Shown here: piece by piece, positions 48,309 through 56,318 of the stretch
Layout: the number at the start of each line of letters is the position of its first letter
Position numbering within the stretch: the stretch's first letter is position 1
From: RH-AL1 sp964244495
Lineage (GTDB): Bacteria > Pseudomonadota > Alphaproteobacteria > Rhizobiales > Beijerinckiaceae
Length of the DNA: 64,000 nt
Reading direction: 5' to 3'
Assembly (NCBI GenBank): GCA_964244495.1
Contig: CAXTIU010000003.1
Coordinates: 1 to 64,000, forward strand
The notes under the pieces: generated by a model
Databases searched by the model: none
Seen by the model: the letters and a program-made list of their open reading frames with translations, nothing else
What the model was told of the DNA's origin: nothing
Position numbers and translations under genes: made by a program

Positions 48309-49520
48309 TTACGCCCCCACCATCACCGCCCGCGCCCGCAGCTTCTCGGTCTCGCTCTTCAGCTGGCCGCAGGCGGCGAGGATGTCCCGCCCGCGCGGCG
48401 TCCGCACCGGGCTGGCGTAGCCGGCGGCGAAGACGATGTCGGAGAAGCGCTCGATCGTGCCCCAGTCCGAGCACTCGTAGGCCGTGCCGGGCCAGGGATT
48501 GAAGGGGATCAGGTTGATCTTCGCCGGTATGCCCTTCAGGAGGCGCACAAGCTCGCGCGCCTCGGCGGGGCCGTCGTTCACCCCTTGCAGCATCACGTAC
48601 TCGAAGGTGATGCGCCGGGCGTTCGACGCGCCGGGATAGTCGCGGCACGCGCGCAGCAGCTCGGCGATCGGGTACTTCTTGTTCAGCGGCACCAGCGTGT
48701 CGCGCAGCGCGTCGCGCACCGCGTGGAGCGAGATCGCCAGCATCGCGCCGACCTCGCGGCCGAGCGGCTCCATCCGCGGCACCACGCCGGCGGTCGACAC
48801 GGTGATGCGGCGGCGCGACAGGGAGAGCCCGTCGCCGTCGGCGATCACGCCGATCGCGTCGCGGACGCCATCGAAGTTGTAGAGCGGCTCGCCCATGCCC
48901 ATGAAGACGATGTTGGACACGGCGCGCGACCCCTCGCCCGGGACGAGACCATCGGTCGGCCGGATCAGGCCGGGGTAGTCGCCGAGCCGGTCGCGCGCCA
49001 CCACCAGCTGCGCCACGATCTCGGCGGGATCGAGGTTGCGCACCAGCCTCTGCGTGCCGGTGTGGCAGAAGGCGCATGAGAGCGTGCAGCCGACCTGGCT
49101 CGACACGCAGAGCGTACCGCGGTCGCTCTCGGGGATGTAGACGCACTCGACCTCGGAGCCGAGCCCGTTGGCGGTACGGTCGTGGGGATGCGGCGGCAGG
49201 CGGATCAGCCACTTGCGCGTGCCGTCGCTGGAGACCTGCTCGGCGACCACGTCCGGCCGCGCCAGCGTGTAACGCTCGGCGAGCGTGGCGCGCAGCCCCT
49301 TGGACACGTTGAGCATGGCCTCGAAGGTCGGCGCGCCGGCGAAGTAGATCCAGTGCCACAGCTGGGCGACGCGCATGCGCCGCTCGCGCTCGGGCACGCC
49401 GGCGGCGGCCAGCGCGGCGGCCAGGCCGGCGCGGGTGAGGCCGAGCAGGGAGGGCTTCGCCGGGGCGGCGGGGGGCGGCGCGTCGGTGGCCGGCCGCGGG
49501 AGATCGATCAAGGCGGACAT
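48309..49520 (-). CDS. rlmN: 23S rRNA (adenine-2503-C2) and tRNA methyltransferase RlmN
   Basis: A 403-aa radical-SAM enzyme that methylates C2 of A2503 in 23S rRNA and A37 of some tRNAs. The cluster motif is QVGCTLSCAFCHTGTQ (CxxxCxxC). VSNIVFMGMGEPLYN, STAGVVPRM, SLHAVRDALRDTLVPLNKKYP and GVNDG are all present. The N-terminal HhH-like region (RMRVAQLWHWIYFAGAPTFEAM) and the second catalytic Cys near the end (AACGQL) are intact. Normal length. Divergent from the SIMPL gene. Confidence 0.97.
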   Translation of the reverse strand: MSALIDLPRPATDAPPPAAPAKPSLLGLTRAGLAAALAAAGVPERERRMRVAQLWHWIYFAGAPTFEAMLNVSKGLRATLAERYTLARPDVVAEQVSSDGTRKWLIRLPPHPHDRTANGLGSEVECVYIPESDRGTLCVSSQVGCTLSCAFCHTGTQRLVRNLDPAEIVAQLVVARDRLGDYPGLIRPTDGLVPGEGSRAVSNIVFMGMGEPLYNFDGVRDAIGVIADGDGLSLSRRRITVSTAGVVPRMEPLGREVGAMLAISLHAVRDALRDTLVPLNKKYPIAELLRACRDYPGASNARRITFEYVMLQGVNDGPAEARELVRLLKGIPAKINLIPFNPWPGTAYECSDWGTIERFSDIVFAAGYASPVRTPRGRDILAACGQLKSETEKLRARAVMVGA

Positions 49521-49629
49521 CCCCGCTCATGTAGCATCGCGGGCGTGTTTTGTCAGACGCGTTCGGCGATCCGCCACGCTGCCGACAAGCTCGGCGCCTA
49601 GCGAAGGGGCGCAACCGAGGACCATTCCC

Positions 49630-50337
49630 TTGCGCCGCATCGCCGCCACGTTCGCCGCCTGCCTCCTCCTCGCCGTGCCCGCGCGCGCGCAGGACGACGA
49701 CGCGCCGGGCCTCGACGACATCCCGCACATCACCGCGCTCGGCACCGCCACAGCCGCCGTGGCGCCGGACGTGGCGCGGATCACGCTCGGCGTGACGACG
49801 CAGAAATCAACGGCATCGGAGGCGGCGAAGGAGAACGCGGCCGCCGCGCAGCGCCTCGTCGAGGCCGCCAAAGCGGCCGGCGTCGCGGCGGGCGACCTCG
49901 CCACGACGGCGATCAACCTCTTCGAGGTGAGCGCGAGCGTTCGTCAACCGGACGGCTCGTTCAAGCCGGAGCGGCAAGGCTTCAAGGCGACCTACTTGGT
50001 CGCCATCGATGTCAGGGACTTCGGCCGGATCGGGCCGCTCATGCAGACGCTGATCGACGCGGGCGCCAACCAGTTCAACGGCGTCGGCTTCAGGGTCGAG
50101 CGCCCCGAGGCGACGCTCGACCGGCTCGCCGGCGAGGCGATGCGGGACGCCCGCCACCGGGCCGGCCTGCTGGCCGAAGCCGCCGGCGTGAAGGTCGGCC
50201 GGTTGCTGCAGGTCGAGCGCCCCGACCAACCCGCGAGTTCGCAGCCCGTCGTGCGTGGCGACCTGGACGTGCCGGTCGCGTCCGGGACGCGGACCCTCGG
50301 GGAGGCGGTCGAGGCGACCTATGCCATCGAGCCGTGA
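49630..50337 (+). CDS. SIMPL domain (DUF541) periplasmic protein
   Basis: A 235-aa exported protein. The signal peptide is LRRIAATFAACLLLAVPARAQ. The SIMPL domain then starts with ITALGTATAAVAPDVARITLGV and contains NLFEVSASV, YLVAIDVRDFGRIGPLMQTLIDAGANQFNGVGF and ARHRAGLLAEAAGVKVGRLLQV. Family members are periplasmic or outer-membrane oxidative-stress-related proteins without known enzyme activity. The start is a TTG at 49630 with GAGGA upstream; no ATG fits the signal peptide. Confidence 0.87.
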   Translation: MRRIAATFAACLLLAVPARAQDDDAPGLDDIPHITALGTATAAVAPDVARITLGVTTQKSTASEAAKENAAAAQRLVEAAKAAGVAAGDLATTAINLFEVSASVRQPDGSFKPERQGFKATYLVAIDVRDFGRIGPLMQTLIDAGANQFNGVGFRVERPEATLDRLAGEAMRDARHRAGLLAEAAGVKVGRLLQVERPDQPASSQPVVRGDLDVPVASGTRTLGEAVEATYAIEP

Positions 50338-50361
50338 GGCCGGGCGCGAACGGCGGAGCCC

Positions 50362-50769
50362 CTAGTCGGGATCCGCCTCATCCAAGCCCATCAGCGAGCC
50401 GCTCGTGTTCGCGTTGCCGGACAACCGCTCCGTTCGCGGGTCGCGAGCGGGCGGCTCCACGCGAGGGGGCGGCGCGGCGGGAGCCATCGTCGGCAGTGCG
50501 GCCACCGAGGACCTCGCGCCGGTGCGGGCGGTGGCGGCCGGCCGCGGGGCGGGACGCGCGCCGGCGACCGGCGCCGAGGGGACCGGGGCGGCGACGCTCG
50601 GCACCGCGATCGAGGGAGCCGGCGCCTTCTCGAGTTCGTCTTCGTTGATCCCTATCAAACCGCCGCTGGTATTGCGGTTCCCACCTTCCCGGCCCTCCTG
50701 CGCCCGCACCGCGCCGCCCGCGAGCACCGCGATCGCCACGAGCCAGAGTAGGGGCGCTGTCCTGACCAT
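50362..50769 (-). CDS. Secreted Pro/Ala-rich protein with duplicated NTSG motif
   Basis: A 135-aa exported protein. The signal peptide MVRTAPLLWLVAIAVLAGGAVRA is cleaved near AQ. A motif occurs twice: GNRNTSGGLIGINEDE just after the signal peptide and GNANTSGSLMGLDEAD at the extreme C-terminus. They are joined by a Pro/Ala/Arg-rich linker of about 75 residues that is probably unstructured. Two identical end-modules on a flexible tether suggest bridging or anchoring, but no family is recognised. It is convergent with the SIMPL gene (24-bp gap). Confidence 0.65.
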   Translation of the reverse strand: MVRTAPLLWLVAIAVLAGGAVRAQEGREGGNRNTSGGLIGINEDELEKAPAPSIAVPSVAAPVPSAPVAGARPAPRPAATARTGARSSVAALPTMAPAAPPPRVEPPARDPRTERLSGNANTSGSLMGLDEADPD

Positions 50770-51139
50770 CCCGATCGTCCCAATTCGTTCGCCTGCGCCG
50801 GGAATAGCCTATCCCTGACGCTGATGGTAGCCGCCAGCCCGGATGGCGGATGCCGCTTTCGCGGTCAGTCGACCCCGCGCCTTCCGTAACTGTGGCCGCC
50901 GAACAACAAGACGCGGACCCGCGCTGAACAGCTTAGCGAGATCGCGCGCATGAGTTGTGCGGATCACCAAGCACACGTATAGTCTTCGTCATTGCGAAGA
51001 ATCGGCGGCTGGTCCCGAACGGGTCGCTTCCGCCGCGCTCGGTCATGTTTCAATCGTTGACAACGAAAGACCTTTGCGCGCGCCGCCGCCGCATCCGTGG
51101 CGGCGGCGCACTTTCGTCGCACGGCGGGCGCCGGAAGGG
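50770..51139. other. Intergenic region with GC-rich hairpin
   Basis: 370 bp with no supported gene. GCGCCGCCGCC (51080-51090) pairs with GGCGGCGGCGC (51099-51109), flanked by CTTTG on the left and CTTTCG on the right. It lies 31 bp beyond the stop of the minus-strand methyltransferase gene and probably acts as its terminator. Confidence 0.45.
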
Positions 51140-52030
51140 TCAGAGCGTGCCGCTGCGATCCTTGAGCACGCTCGCGAGGCTCATCGTCGCCGAGCCGGGC
51201 TTCGCCGGCCGTTGCTGGCTCGGGTCCGGCGCCCATCCCGACACGGAGACGATCTCGAAGGTCGCGCGGATGCGACCGTCCAAGTCCGCGTGCCGCTCCG
51301 CGTACAGGACGGCCGCGCGCGAAAAGATCGCGCGGCGGGTCGGCGCGCGGCTGCGTGACGACAGCGCGTTGGTGGCGCCCATCGCCCGCAGGTCGCCCAT
51401 CAGCGCGAACAATGTGTCGTAGCGCACCGTGAGGGTCTCGCTGTCGGCGACCGGCAGGGCGAAGCCGGCGCGCTGGAGCAGACCGCCCATGTCGCGCACG
51501 TCGGCGAAGGGAGCCACGCGCGGGCTGACGCCGCCGGTCACCGCCTCTTCCGCCTCCGTCAGCACGGAGCGCAACTCGTGCAGGGTCCGGCCGCCGACGA
51601 GCGCGCCGAGGAACAGGCCGTCCGGCCGCAGCGCGCGGCGGATCTGGATCAACGCGCCCGGCAGGTCGTTGGCGGTCTGCAGCGCCAGGGCGGACACGGC
51701 GAGGTCGAGGCCGCCGACGGCGAGCGGCAGGTACTCGGCGTCGCCCGCCACCATCGCGACCCCGTCCGCACGGCCGGCGGGCGGTCCGGCCAGGGGACCG
51801 ACATGCACGACGGAGGCCTCGGGGCACTGCGCCGCCACCGCCCGCGCGAGGGACAGGCCCGGCGTGCCGATGTCGGCGACGTGCGTGAAGCGGCGCTGCA
51901 CGGCGGCGAGGCGGTCGACGATGTCCGTCACCGTGCGGGCGAGCAGGAAGTCGGCGGGTCCCCGGCGTTCGGCGCGGCGGAGCCGGCGGCGGAGGAGGAC
52001 GGGGTCGAAGATCAAGTCGGGCTGCGCCAT
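51140..52030 (-). CDS. SAM methyltransferase of the BioC/NDUFAF5 type
   Basis: A 296-aa methyltransferase-11 protein. It has the family opening MAQPDLIFDPVLLRRRLRRAERRGPADFLLARTVTDIVDRL, a motif I region ADIGTPGLSLARAVA with weak glycines, VHVGPLAG, then LAVSALALQTANDLPGALIQIRRALRPDGLFLGAL. The C-terminal YDTLFALMGDLRAMGATNAL is typical of this alphaproteobacterial group, related to mitochondrial NDUFAF5. The longer frame to 52129 is rejected because MAQPD is the family start. In relatives it neighbours comF and grxC; here an MFS gene lies between. Confidence 0.88.
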   Translation of the reverse strand: MAQPDLIFDPVLLRRRLRRAERRGPADFLLARTVTDIVDRLAAVQRRFTHVADIGTPGLSLARAVAAQCPEASVVHVGPLAGPPAGRADGVAMVAGDAEYLPLAVGGLDLAVSALALQTANDLPGALIQIRRALRPDGLFLGALVGGRTLHELRSVLTEAEEAVTGGVSPRVAPFADVRDMGGLLQRAGFALPVADSETLTVRYDTLFALMGDLRAMGATNALSSRSRAPTRRAIFSRAAVLYAERHADLDGRIRATFEIVSVSGWAPDPSQQRPAKPGSATMSLASVLKDRSGTL

Positions 52031-52198
52031 CGTCCCGATATGGGTCGTCGCGTGGCGCGCGCCCACGCGCGGCGGGTCCGCGCCGCGCGCGTTTCGCCGC
52101 GCCGGTCCAGCCGCCGAGTCCACCCACATTGTCTTCGGGCCCGCGGGGTTCTAGGTTCGTGGGCGAAGGCATCACGCGACGGCCCACGAGCGATCATC

Positions 52199-53530
52199 AT
52201 GGCAGAGGCACCCCCCGGACGGTCGATCGAGCGCGACACCATCTCGCGCATCACCTGGCGCCTCGTCCCGTTCCTGATGCTGTGCTACTTCATCGCCTTC
52301 GTCGACCGGGTCAACGTCGGCTTCGCCGCGCTGCAGATGAACAAGGATGTCGGCCTCTCGCACGCCGCCTTCGGGCTGGGCGGCGGCCTGTTCTACATCT
52401 CCTACGTGCTGTTCGAGATCCCGAGCAACCTCGCGATGAAGAGGGTCGGCGCGCGGGTGTGGATCGCGCGCATCCTGATCACCTGGGGACTCGCCTCGGC
52501 CGGGATGGCGCTGGTCGTCGGCCCCACCTCTTTCTACGCGGTGCGCCTGCTGCTCGGCGCGGCGGAGGCCGGTTTCTTCCCCGGCGTCATCCTCTACCTG
52601 ACCACCTGGTTCCCGCCGGAGTACCGCGGCCGCATCGTGGCGATCTTCATGGTGTCGATCCCCGTGTCGTCGTTCCTCGGCTCGCCCGTGTCCGCCGCCC
52701 TGCTGCGGAGCGAGGGCTGGCTCGGCCTGCACGGGTGGCAGTGGATGTTCATCGGGGAGGCGGTGCCGGCGGTCCTGCTCGGCATCGCCGCCGTGTTCGT
52801 GCTGCCGGACGGGCCAGCCACCGCCCGGTTCCTGGGCGACGAGCAGCGCGCGTGGCTGACGACGCGCCTGGCGAGCCGGCCGACGGACGTCGGGCGCACG
52901 GTCGAAGGGCATGCCACGCTTTGGCGGATCATGACGAACAGGTACGTGCTGGCCGGATCGCTGATCTACGCCGGCGCCTCGGGCGCGAGCCAGTGCCTGT
53001 CGATCTGGCAGCCGCAGATCATCAAGTCCTTCGGCCTGACCGACATGGAGACCGGTCTGCTCAACGCCCTGCCCTTCGGGATCGCCTCCGCGCTGATGAT
53101 CCTGTGGGGCCGTTCCTCCGACAGGCGCCGGGAGCGGACGTGGCACACGGCGATCCCCCTCGCGCTGCTCGCGGCGAGCCTCACGGCCGGGCTCCTCACC
53201 GACGCCCTCGCCGCGACGATGGTCATCCTCTGCCTCGCCGTCACCGCGACCTACATCATGAAGGGGCCGTTCTGGGCCCTGTCGACGGAGTGGCTGTCGG
53301 CGGGGGCGGCGGCGGCCGGCATCGCCCAGATCAACGCCATGGGCAACATCGGCGGGTTCGTCGCCACGGCGCTGCTCGGCGTCATCAAGGACGCGACGGG
53401 GAGCTACCCCCTGTCGCTGATGCCGCTCGCCGTGATCTCGGCGATCGGCTGCGCCATGGTGCTCGTCCTCGGACGCGGCGCGCCGAAGGGCGTGAAGCCG
53501 GGGACCGAGGCGGCCGTCACGACCCGCTAG
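52199..53530 (+). CDS. MFS transporter, anion:cation symporter (phthalate/tartrate) type
   Basis: A 443-aa twelve-helix permease. It shows the ACS-family start ITWRLVPFLMLCYFIAFVDRVNVGFAAL and the loop 2-3 region FYISYVLFEIPSNLAMKRVGARVWIARILITWGLASAGMA. RLLLGAAEAGFFPGVILYLTTWFP and YRGRIVAIFMVSIP are also present. Such carriers take up organic acids (tartrate, galactarate, phthalate, 4-hydroxyphenylacetate). The substrate here is unknown, as no catabolic genes adjoin. It sits inside an otherwise conserved methyltransferase-comF-grxC neighbourhood. The comF start follows by 6 bp. Confidence 0.92.
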   Translation: MAEAPPGRSIERDTISRITWRLVPFLMLCYFIAFVDRVNVGFAALQMNKDVGLSHAAFGLGGGLFYISYVLFEIPSNLAMKRVGARVWIARILITWGLASAGMALVVGPTSFYAVRLLLGAAEAGFFPGVILYLTTWFPPEYRGRIVAIFMVSIPVSSFLGSPVSAALLRSEGWLGLHGWQWMFIGEAVPAVLLGIAAVFVLPDGPATARFLGDEQRAWLTTRLASRPTDVGRTVEGHATLWRIMTNRYVLAGSLIYAGASGASQCLSIWQPQIIKSFGLTDMETGLLNALPFGIASALMILWGRSSDRRRERTWHTAIPLALLAASLTAGLLTDALAATMVILCLAVTATYIMKGPFWALSTEWLSAGAAAAGIAQINAMGNIGGFVATALLGVIKDATGSYPLSLMPLAVISAIGCAMVLVLGRGAPKGVKPGTEAAVTTR

Positions 53531-53536
53531 GCGGCA

Positions 53537-54343
53537 GTGGGCGGCGCGCGGACGGGTCTTCCGCATCGGGGCTGGTCCGACGCGATCCGCCGCCACGGGC
53601 GCGCGGCGCTGGCCGGCCTCGCGGGCGCGGCGGTCGACCTCGTCTATCCCCCGGCCTGCCTCGCCTGCCGCAAGGCCACCGCGCAGGCCGACGCCCTGTG
53701 CGGGGCGTGCTGGGGCGGCGTCCGCTTCATCGAGCGCCCCTATTGCGAGCGCACCGGCACGCCGTTCCCGCTCGATCTCGGGGCGGAAGGCCTCGTGTCG
53801 CCCGCCGTGGTCGCCGACCCGCCGGTCTACGCCCGCGCCCGCGCCGTCGCCCGCTTCGAGGACGGCCCGGTCCGGCGGCTCGCCCACCAGCTGAAATACG
53901 GCGACCGCCTCGACCTCGCCGGCCCGATGGGGGCCTGGATGGCGCGCGCCGGCGACGACCTCCTGGGCGAGGCCGACCTGCTGATCCCCGTGCCGCTGCA
54001 CCGCCTACGGCTCGCCGCGCGCCGCTTCAACCAGTCCGCCCTGCTCGCCCGCGCGATCTCGCGGACGAGCGGGGTGCCGGTCGACACCGACACGCTCCAC
54101 CGCCGCAAGGCGACGTCGCCCCAGGTCGGGCTGACCCGCAGCCAGCGCGCCGCCAACGTGCAGGGCGCCTTCCGCGTCGCGCCCGAGCGCGCGCTGGCGG
54201 TGGAGGGTCGCGCGGTGGTGCTGGTCGACGACGTGCTGACGTCGGGAGCGACGATCAACGCGGCCGCCCGCGCGCTGTTGCGCGCCGGCGCGGGGCGCGT
54301 CGACGTGCTGGTCTTCGCCAGGGTGGTGGTGGACGGCACCTGA
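53537..54343 (+). CDS. ComF family phosphoribosyltransferase-like protein
   Basis: A 268-aa ComF/GntX-type protein. Two CxxC pairs near the N-terminus (YPPACLACRKA, LCGACWGGV) form a zinc site. A second region runs LAHQLKYGDRLDLA. The PRTase signature VVLVDDVLTSGATINAAARAL lies near residues 225-245, preceded by RRFNQSALLARAIS and RRKATSPQVGLTRSQRAANVQGAF. A competence/DNA-uptake role is known for some members only. The start is GTG at 53537. It is followed by a minisatellite and the assembly gap. Confidence 0.93.
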   Translation: MGGARTGLPHRGWSDAIRRHGRAALAGLAGAAVDLVYPPACLACRKATAQADALCGACWGGVRFIERPYCERTGTPFPLDLGAEGLVSPAVVADPPVYARARAVARFEDGPVRRLAHQLKYGDRLDLAGPMGAWMARAGDDLLGEADLLIPVPLHRLRLAARRFNQSALLARAISRTSGVPVDTDTLHRRKATSPQVGLTRSQRAANVQGAFRVAPERALAVEGRAVVLVDDVLTSGATINAAARALLRAGAGRVDVLVFARVVVDGT

Positions 54344-54372
54344 GCGGGCAGATCCCTCGGAGCGAACCCCAT

Positions 54373-54578
54373 GACAAGCCGCGCGATGGACAAGCCGCGC
54401 GATGGACANNNNNNNNNNNNNNNNNNNNNNNNNNNNNNNNNNNNNNNNNNNNNNNNNNNNNNNNNNNNNNNNNNNNNNNNNNNNNNNNNNNNNNNNNNNN
54501 NNNNNNNNAGCGGCACGGTGACAAGCGGCACGGTGACAAGCGGCACGGTGACAAGCGGCACGGTGACAAGCGGCACGG
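54373..54578. repeat. Minisatellite with 100-N assembly gap
   Basis: Left of the gap two exact 16-bp units GACAAGCCGCGCGATG (54373-54404) plus a partial. The gap is N at 54409-54508. Right of it one partial and four full 15-bp units TGACAAGCGGCACGG (54519-54578). The two unit types share GACAAGC and are related. The exact 100-N length marks an unresolved join, so true copy number is unknown. It lies between comF and grxC. Confidence 0.9.
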
Positions 54579-54611
54579 GCGTTGCCATATGACGCTGAAA
54601 GGAGTCCGGTC

Positions 54612-54884
54612 ATGGCGGCACGAGAGGTCGTGATCTACACGACGATGTTTTGTCCTTACTGCCACAGCGCCAAGGCGCTGCTCGCGAACAAGGGGATCGC
54701 GTTCACCGAGATCGCCGTCGACGGTCAGCGCGAGGCGCGCCGGGCAATGAGCGAGCGGGCGGGCGGCCGCACGAGCGTCCCGCAGATCTTCATCGGCGGC
54801 GAGCACGTCGGCGGCTGCGACGACCTGCTCGCGATCGAGCGCGCCGGCAGGCTCGACGCCATGCTCCAAGCTCAAGTCGGTTGA
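54612..54884 (+). CDS. grxC: Glutaredoxin 3
   Basis: A 90-aa dithiol glutaredoxin using glutathione to reduce disulphides. The active site CPYC is at residues 14-17 (TTMFCPYCHSAKALL). The cis-Pro TSVPQIFIGGEHVGGCDDLLAIE completes the fold. The ATG at 54612 is used, with AAAGGAGTCC upstream. The 16-bp gap before the DUF1178 gene indicates an operon, a conserved alphaproteobacterial pairing. Confidence 0.96.
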   Translation: MAAREVVIYTTMFCPYCHSAKALLANKGIAFTEIAVDGQREARRAMSERAGGRTSVPQIFIGGEHVGGCDDLLAIERAGRLDAMLQAQVG

Positions 54885-54900
54885 GGCCTCGCGGGCCGAC

Positions 54901-55353
54901 ATGATCCTGTATAGGCTCGCCTGCGACAACGGCCACCGCTTCGACTCGTGGTTCCGCGACAGCGTCGCGTTCGACGATCAGGCGGCGCGCCACCTCGTAT
55001 CCTGTCCCGTCTGCCGCTCCACGGCGGTCGCCAAGACGATCATGGCACCGGCCGTGGTCGGCGGCCAGCCGGTCCCCCAAACTCCCTCGCCGCCCCAAGC
55101 GACACCCCAGCCCGACTTGCGCGATGGGCCAGGGCGGGCGCTGCGCGCGGCGGTGAGGACGTTCCGCGACCAGCTGCTGGCGGAGGGCAAGGACGTGGGG
55201 AGGCGCTTCCCCGACGAGGCCCGCCGCATGCACGACGGCGACATCCCCTACCGGCCGATCCATGGGCAGGCTTCGCCGGAAGAAGCGCGCAGCCTTCTCG
55301 AGGACGGCGTGATGATCTTGCCGCTGCCGAGCCTGCCGGAGGAACTGAACTGA
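54901..55353 (+). CDS. DUF1178 family protein
   Basis: A 150-aa protein. The family start MILYRLACDNGHRFDSWFRDS and the SCPVC pair resemble a small zinc-binding unit (Cys8 plus the CPVC pair). The C-terminal half has DVGRRFPDEARRMHDGDIPYRPIHGQASPEEARSLLEDGV in sequence order, and ends LPLPSLPEELN. Found mainly in alphaproteobacteria beside grxC. Function unknown. Confidence 0.93.
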   Translation: MILYRLACDNGHRFDSWFRDSVAFDDQAARHLVSCPVCRSTAVAKTIMAPAVVGGQPVPQTPSPPQATPQPDLRDGPGRALRAAVRTFRDQLLAEGKDVGRRFPDEARRMHDGDIPYRPIHGQASPEEARSLLEDGVMILPLPSLPEELN

Positions 55354-55490
55354 AGCCGACGGAACCACTACGGCATCGCGACGCTTCCTTGACGACGCCG
55401 GTCAAACTGGCACACTGGTGTCGAGTGACCGCGGGCGCCACGTGACCGCAACGCCGGAAGACAACGGCGACGTCACAACTGTTCAAGGTG

Positions 55491-56306
55491 ATGACGTTGC
55501 CTAGTCCGTCCCTGCGCCCGACCCGTCAAGGACTGGCCCGACCCAAGCTCGAAGACCGCCTCGCCGACGAGGCCCGCTTCATCAGGACATGGATCGACAA
55601 TCCGGTGCTCACCGGTGCCGTGTCGCCGTCCGGGCGCTTCCTGTCGCGCATGATGGCGCGGGCGGTGGACCCACACGGCGCCGGACCGATCGTGGAGCTG
55701 GGGCCTGGCACAGGTCCGATCACCCAGGCCCTGCTGAAGCGGGGCGTCAAGCCGTCCCGGCTCCTCCTCGTCGAGTTCGACGAGTCGTTCTGCCGGCTGC
55801 TCCGCCAGCGCTTTCCCGGTGTCAAGGTGGTGCAGGCCGACGCCTACGCCCTGCGCGACAGCGTGCACGCCATCCTGGGGGAGCCGGCGGCGGCGGTCGT
55901 GTCCAGCCTGCCGCTTCTCAATAAGCCGGACGCCCAGCGCCTGTCCCTGCTCGAGGACGCCTTCGCCCTGATGCGGCCGGACGGCCGCTTCGTCCAGTTC
56001 ACCTACGGCATGAACTCGCCGGTGCCGCGCGACGCGGCGGTGGACTACGAGGCGGACGTGTCGACCCCCGTCTGGTTCAACCTGCCGCCGGCGCGCGTGT
56101 GGATCTATCGCCGCAAGGGCGCCGCGCACCTTCCGAGCTTCGACGTGTCGCCGCGCGACGCCAAGCGCCTCGGCCTGCGGGCCGCCGACGCCGGCCTGTT
56201 CCGACCGGCTCCCTTCCGCCCGGCCGCGTTCCGGCCGAAACGCGAGCGTCGCGAGGGTCTGTTCCGCCGGCGGCGGGACGGGGCGGCCGGCGGCGCCGCC
56301 GAATGA
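55491..56306 (+). CDS. PmtA-like phospholipid N-methyltransferase family protein
   Basis: A 271-aa class I methyltransferase. It has the PmtA/KsgA-like pattern: DEARFIRTWIDNPVLTGAVSPSGRFLSRMMA, motif I VELGPGTGPITQALL, LLVEFDESFCRLLRQRFPGVKVVQADA and VSSLPLLNKP. Rhizobial PmtA enzymes of this type methylate phosphatidylethanolamine towards phosphatidylcholine. The C-terminus adds a basic, repetitive tail (FRPAPFRPAAFRPKRERRE) that could bind membrane lipid head groups. GTG at 55488 or ATG at 55491 may start. pyrF follows closely on the same strand. Confidence 0.82.
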   Translation: MTLPSPSLRPTRQGLARPKLEDRLADEARFIRTWIDNPVLTGAVSPSGRFLSRMMARAVDPHGAGPIVELGPGTGPITQALLKRGVKPSRLLLVEFDESFCRLLRQRFPGVKVVQADAYALRDSVHAILGEPAAAVVSSLPLLNKPDAQRLSLLEDAFALMRPDGRFVQFTYGMNSPVPRDAAVDYEADVSTPVWFNLPPARVWIYRRKGAAHLPSFDVSPRDAKRLGLRAADAGLFRPAPFRPAAFRPKRERREGLFRRRRDGAAGGAAE

Positions 56307-56318
56307 GCCTGCCTCGTC

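Noticed and set aside
54509..54578. CRISPR array at the minisatellite
   Set aside because: Units are contiguous 15- to 16-bp tandem repeats with no spacers, and no cas genes are near.
52129..54633. An 834-codon plus-strand frame reading through the MFS and comF genes and the N gap
   Set aside because: It is out of frame with both recognised proteins and runs through the run of N.
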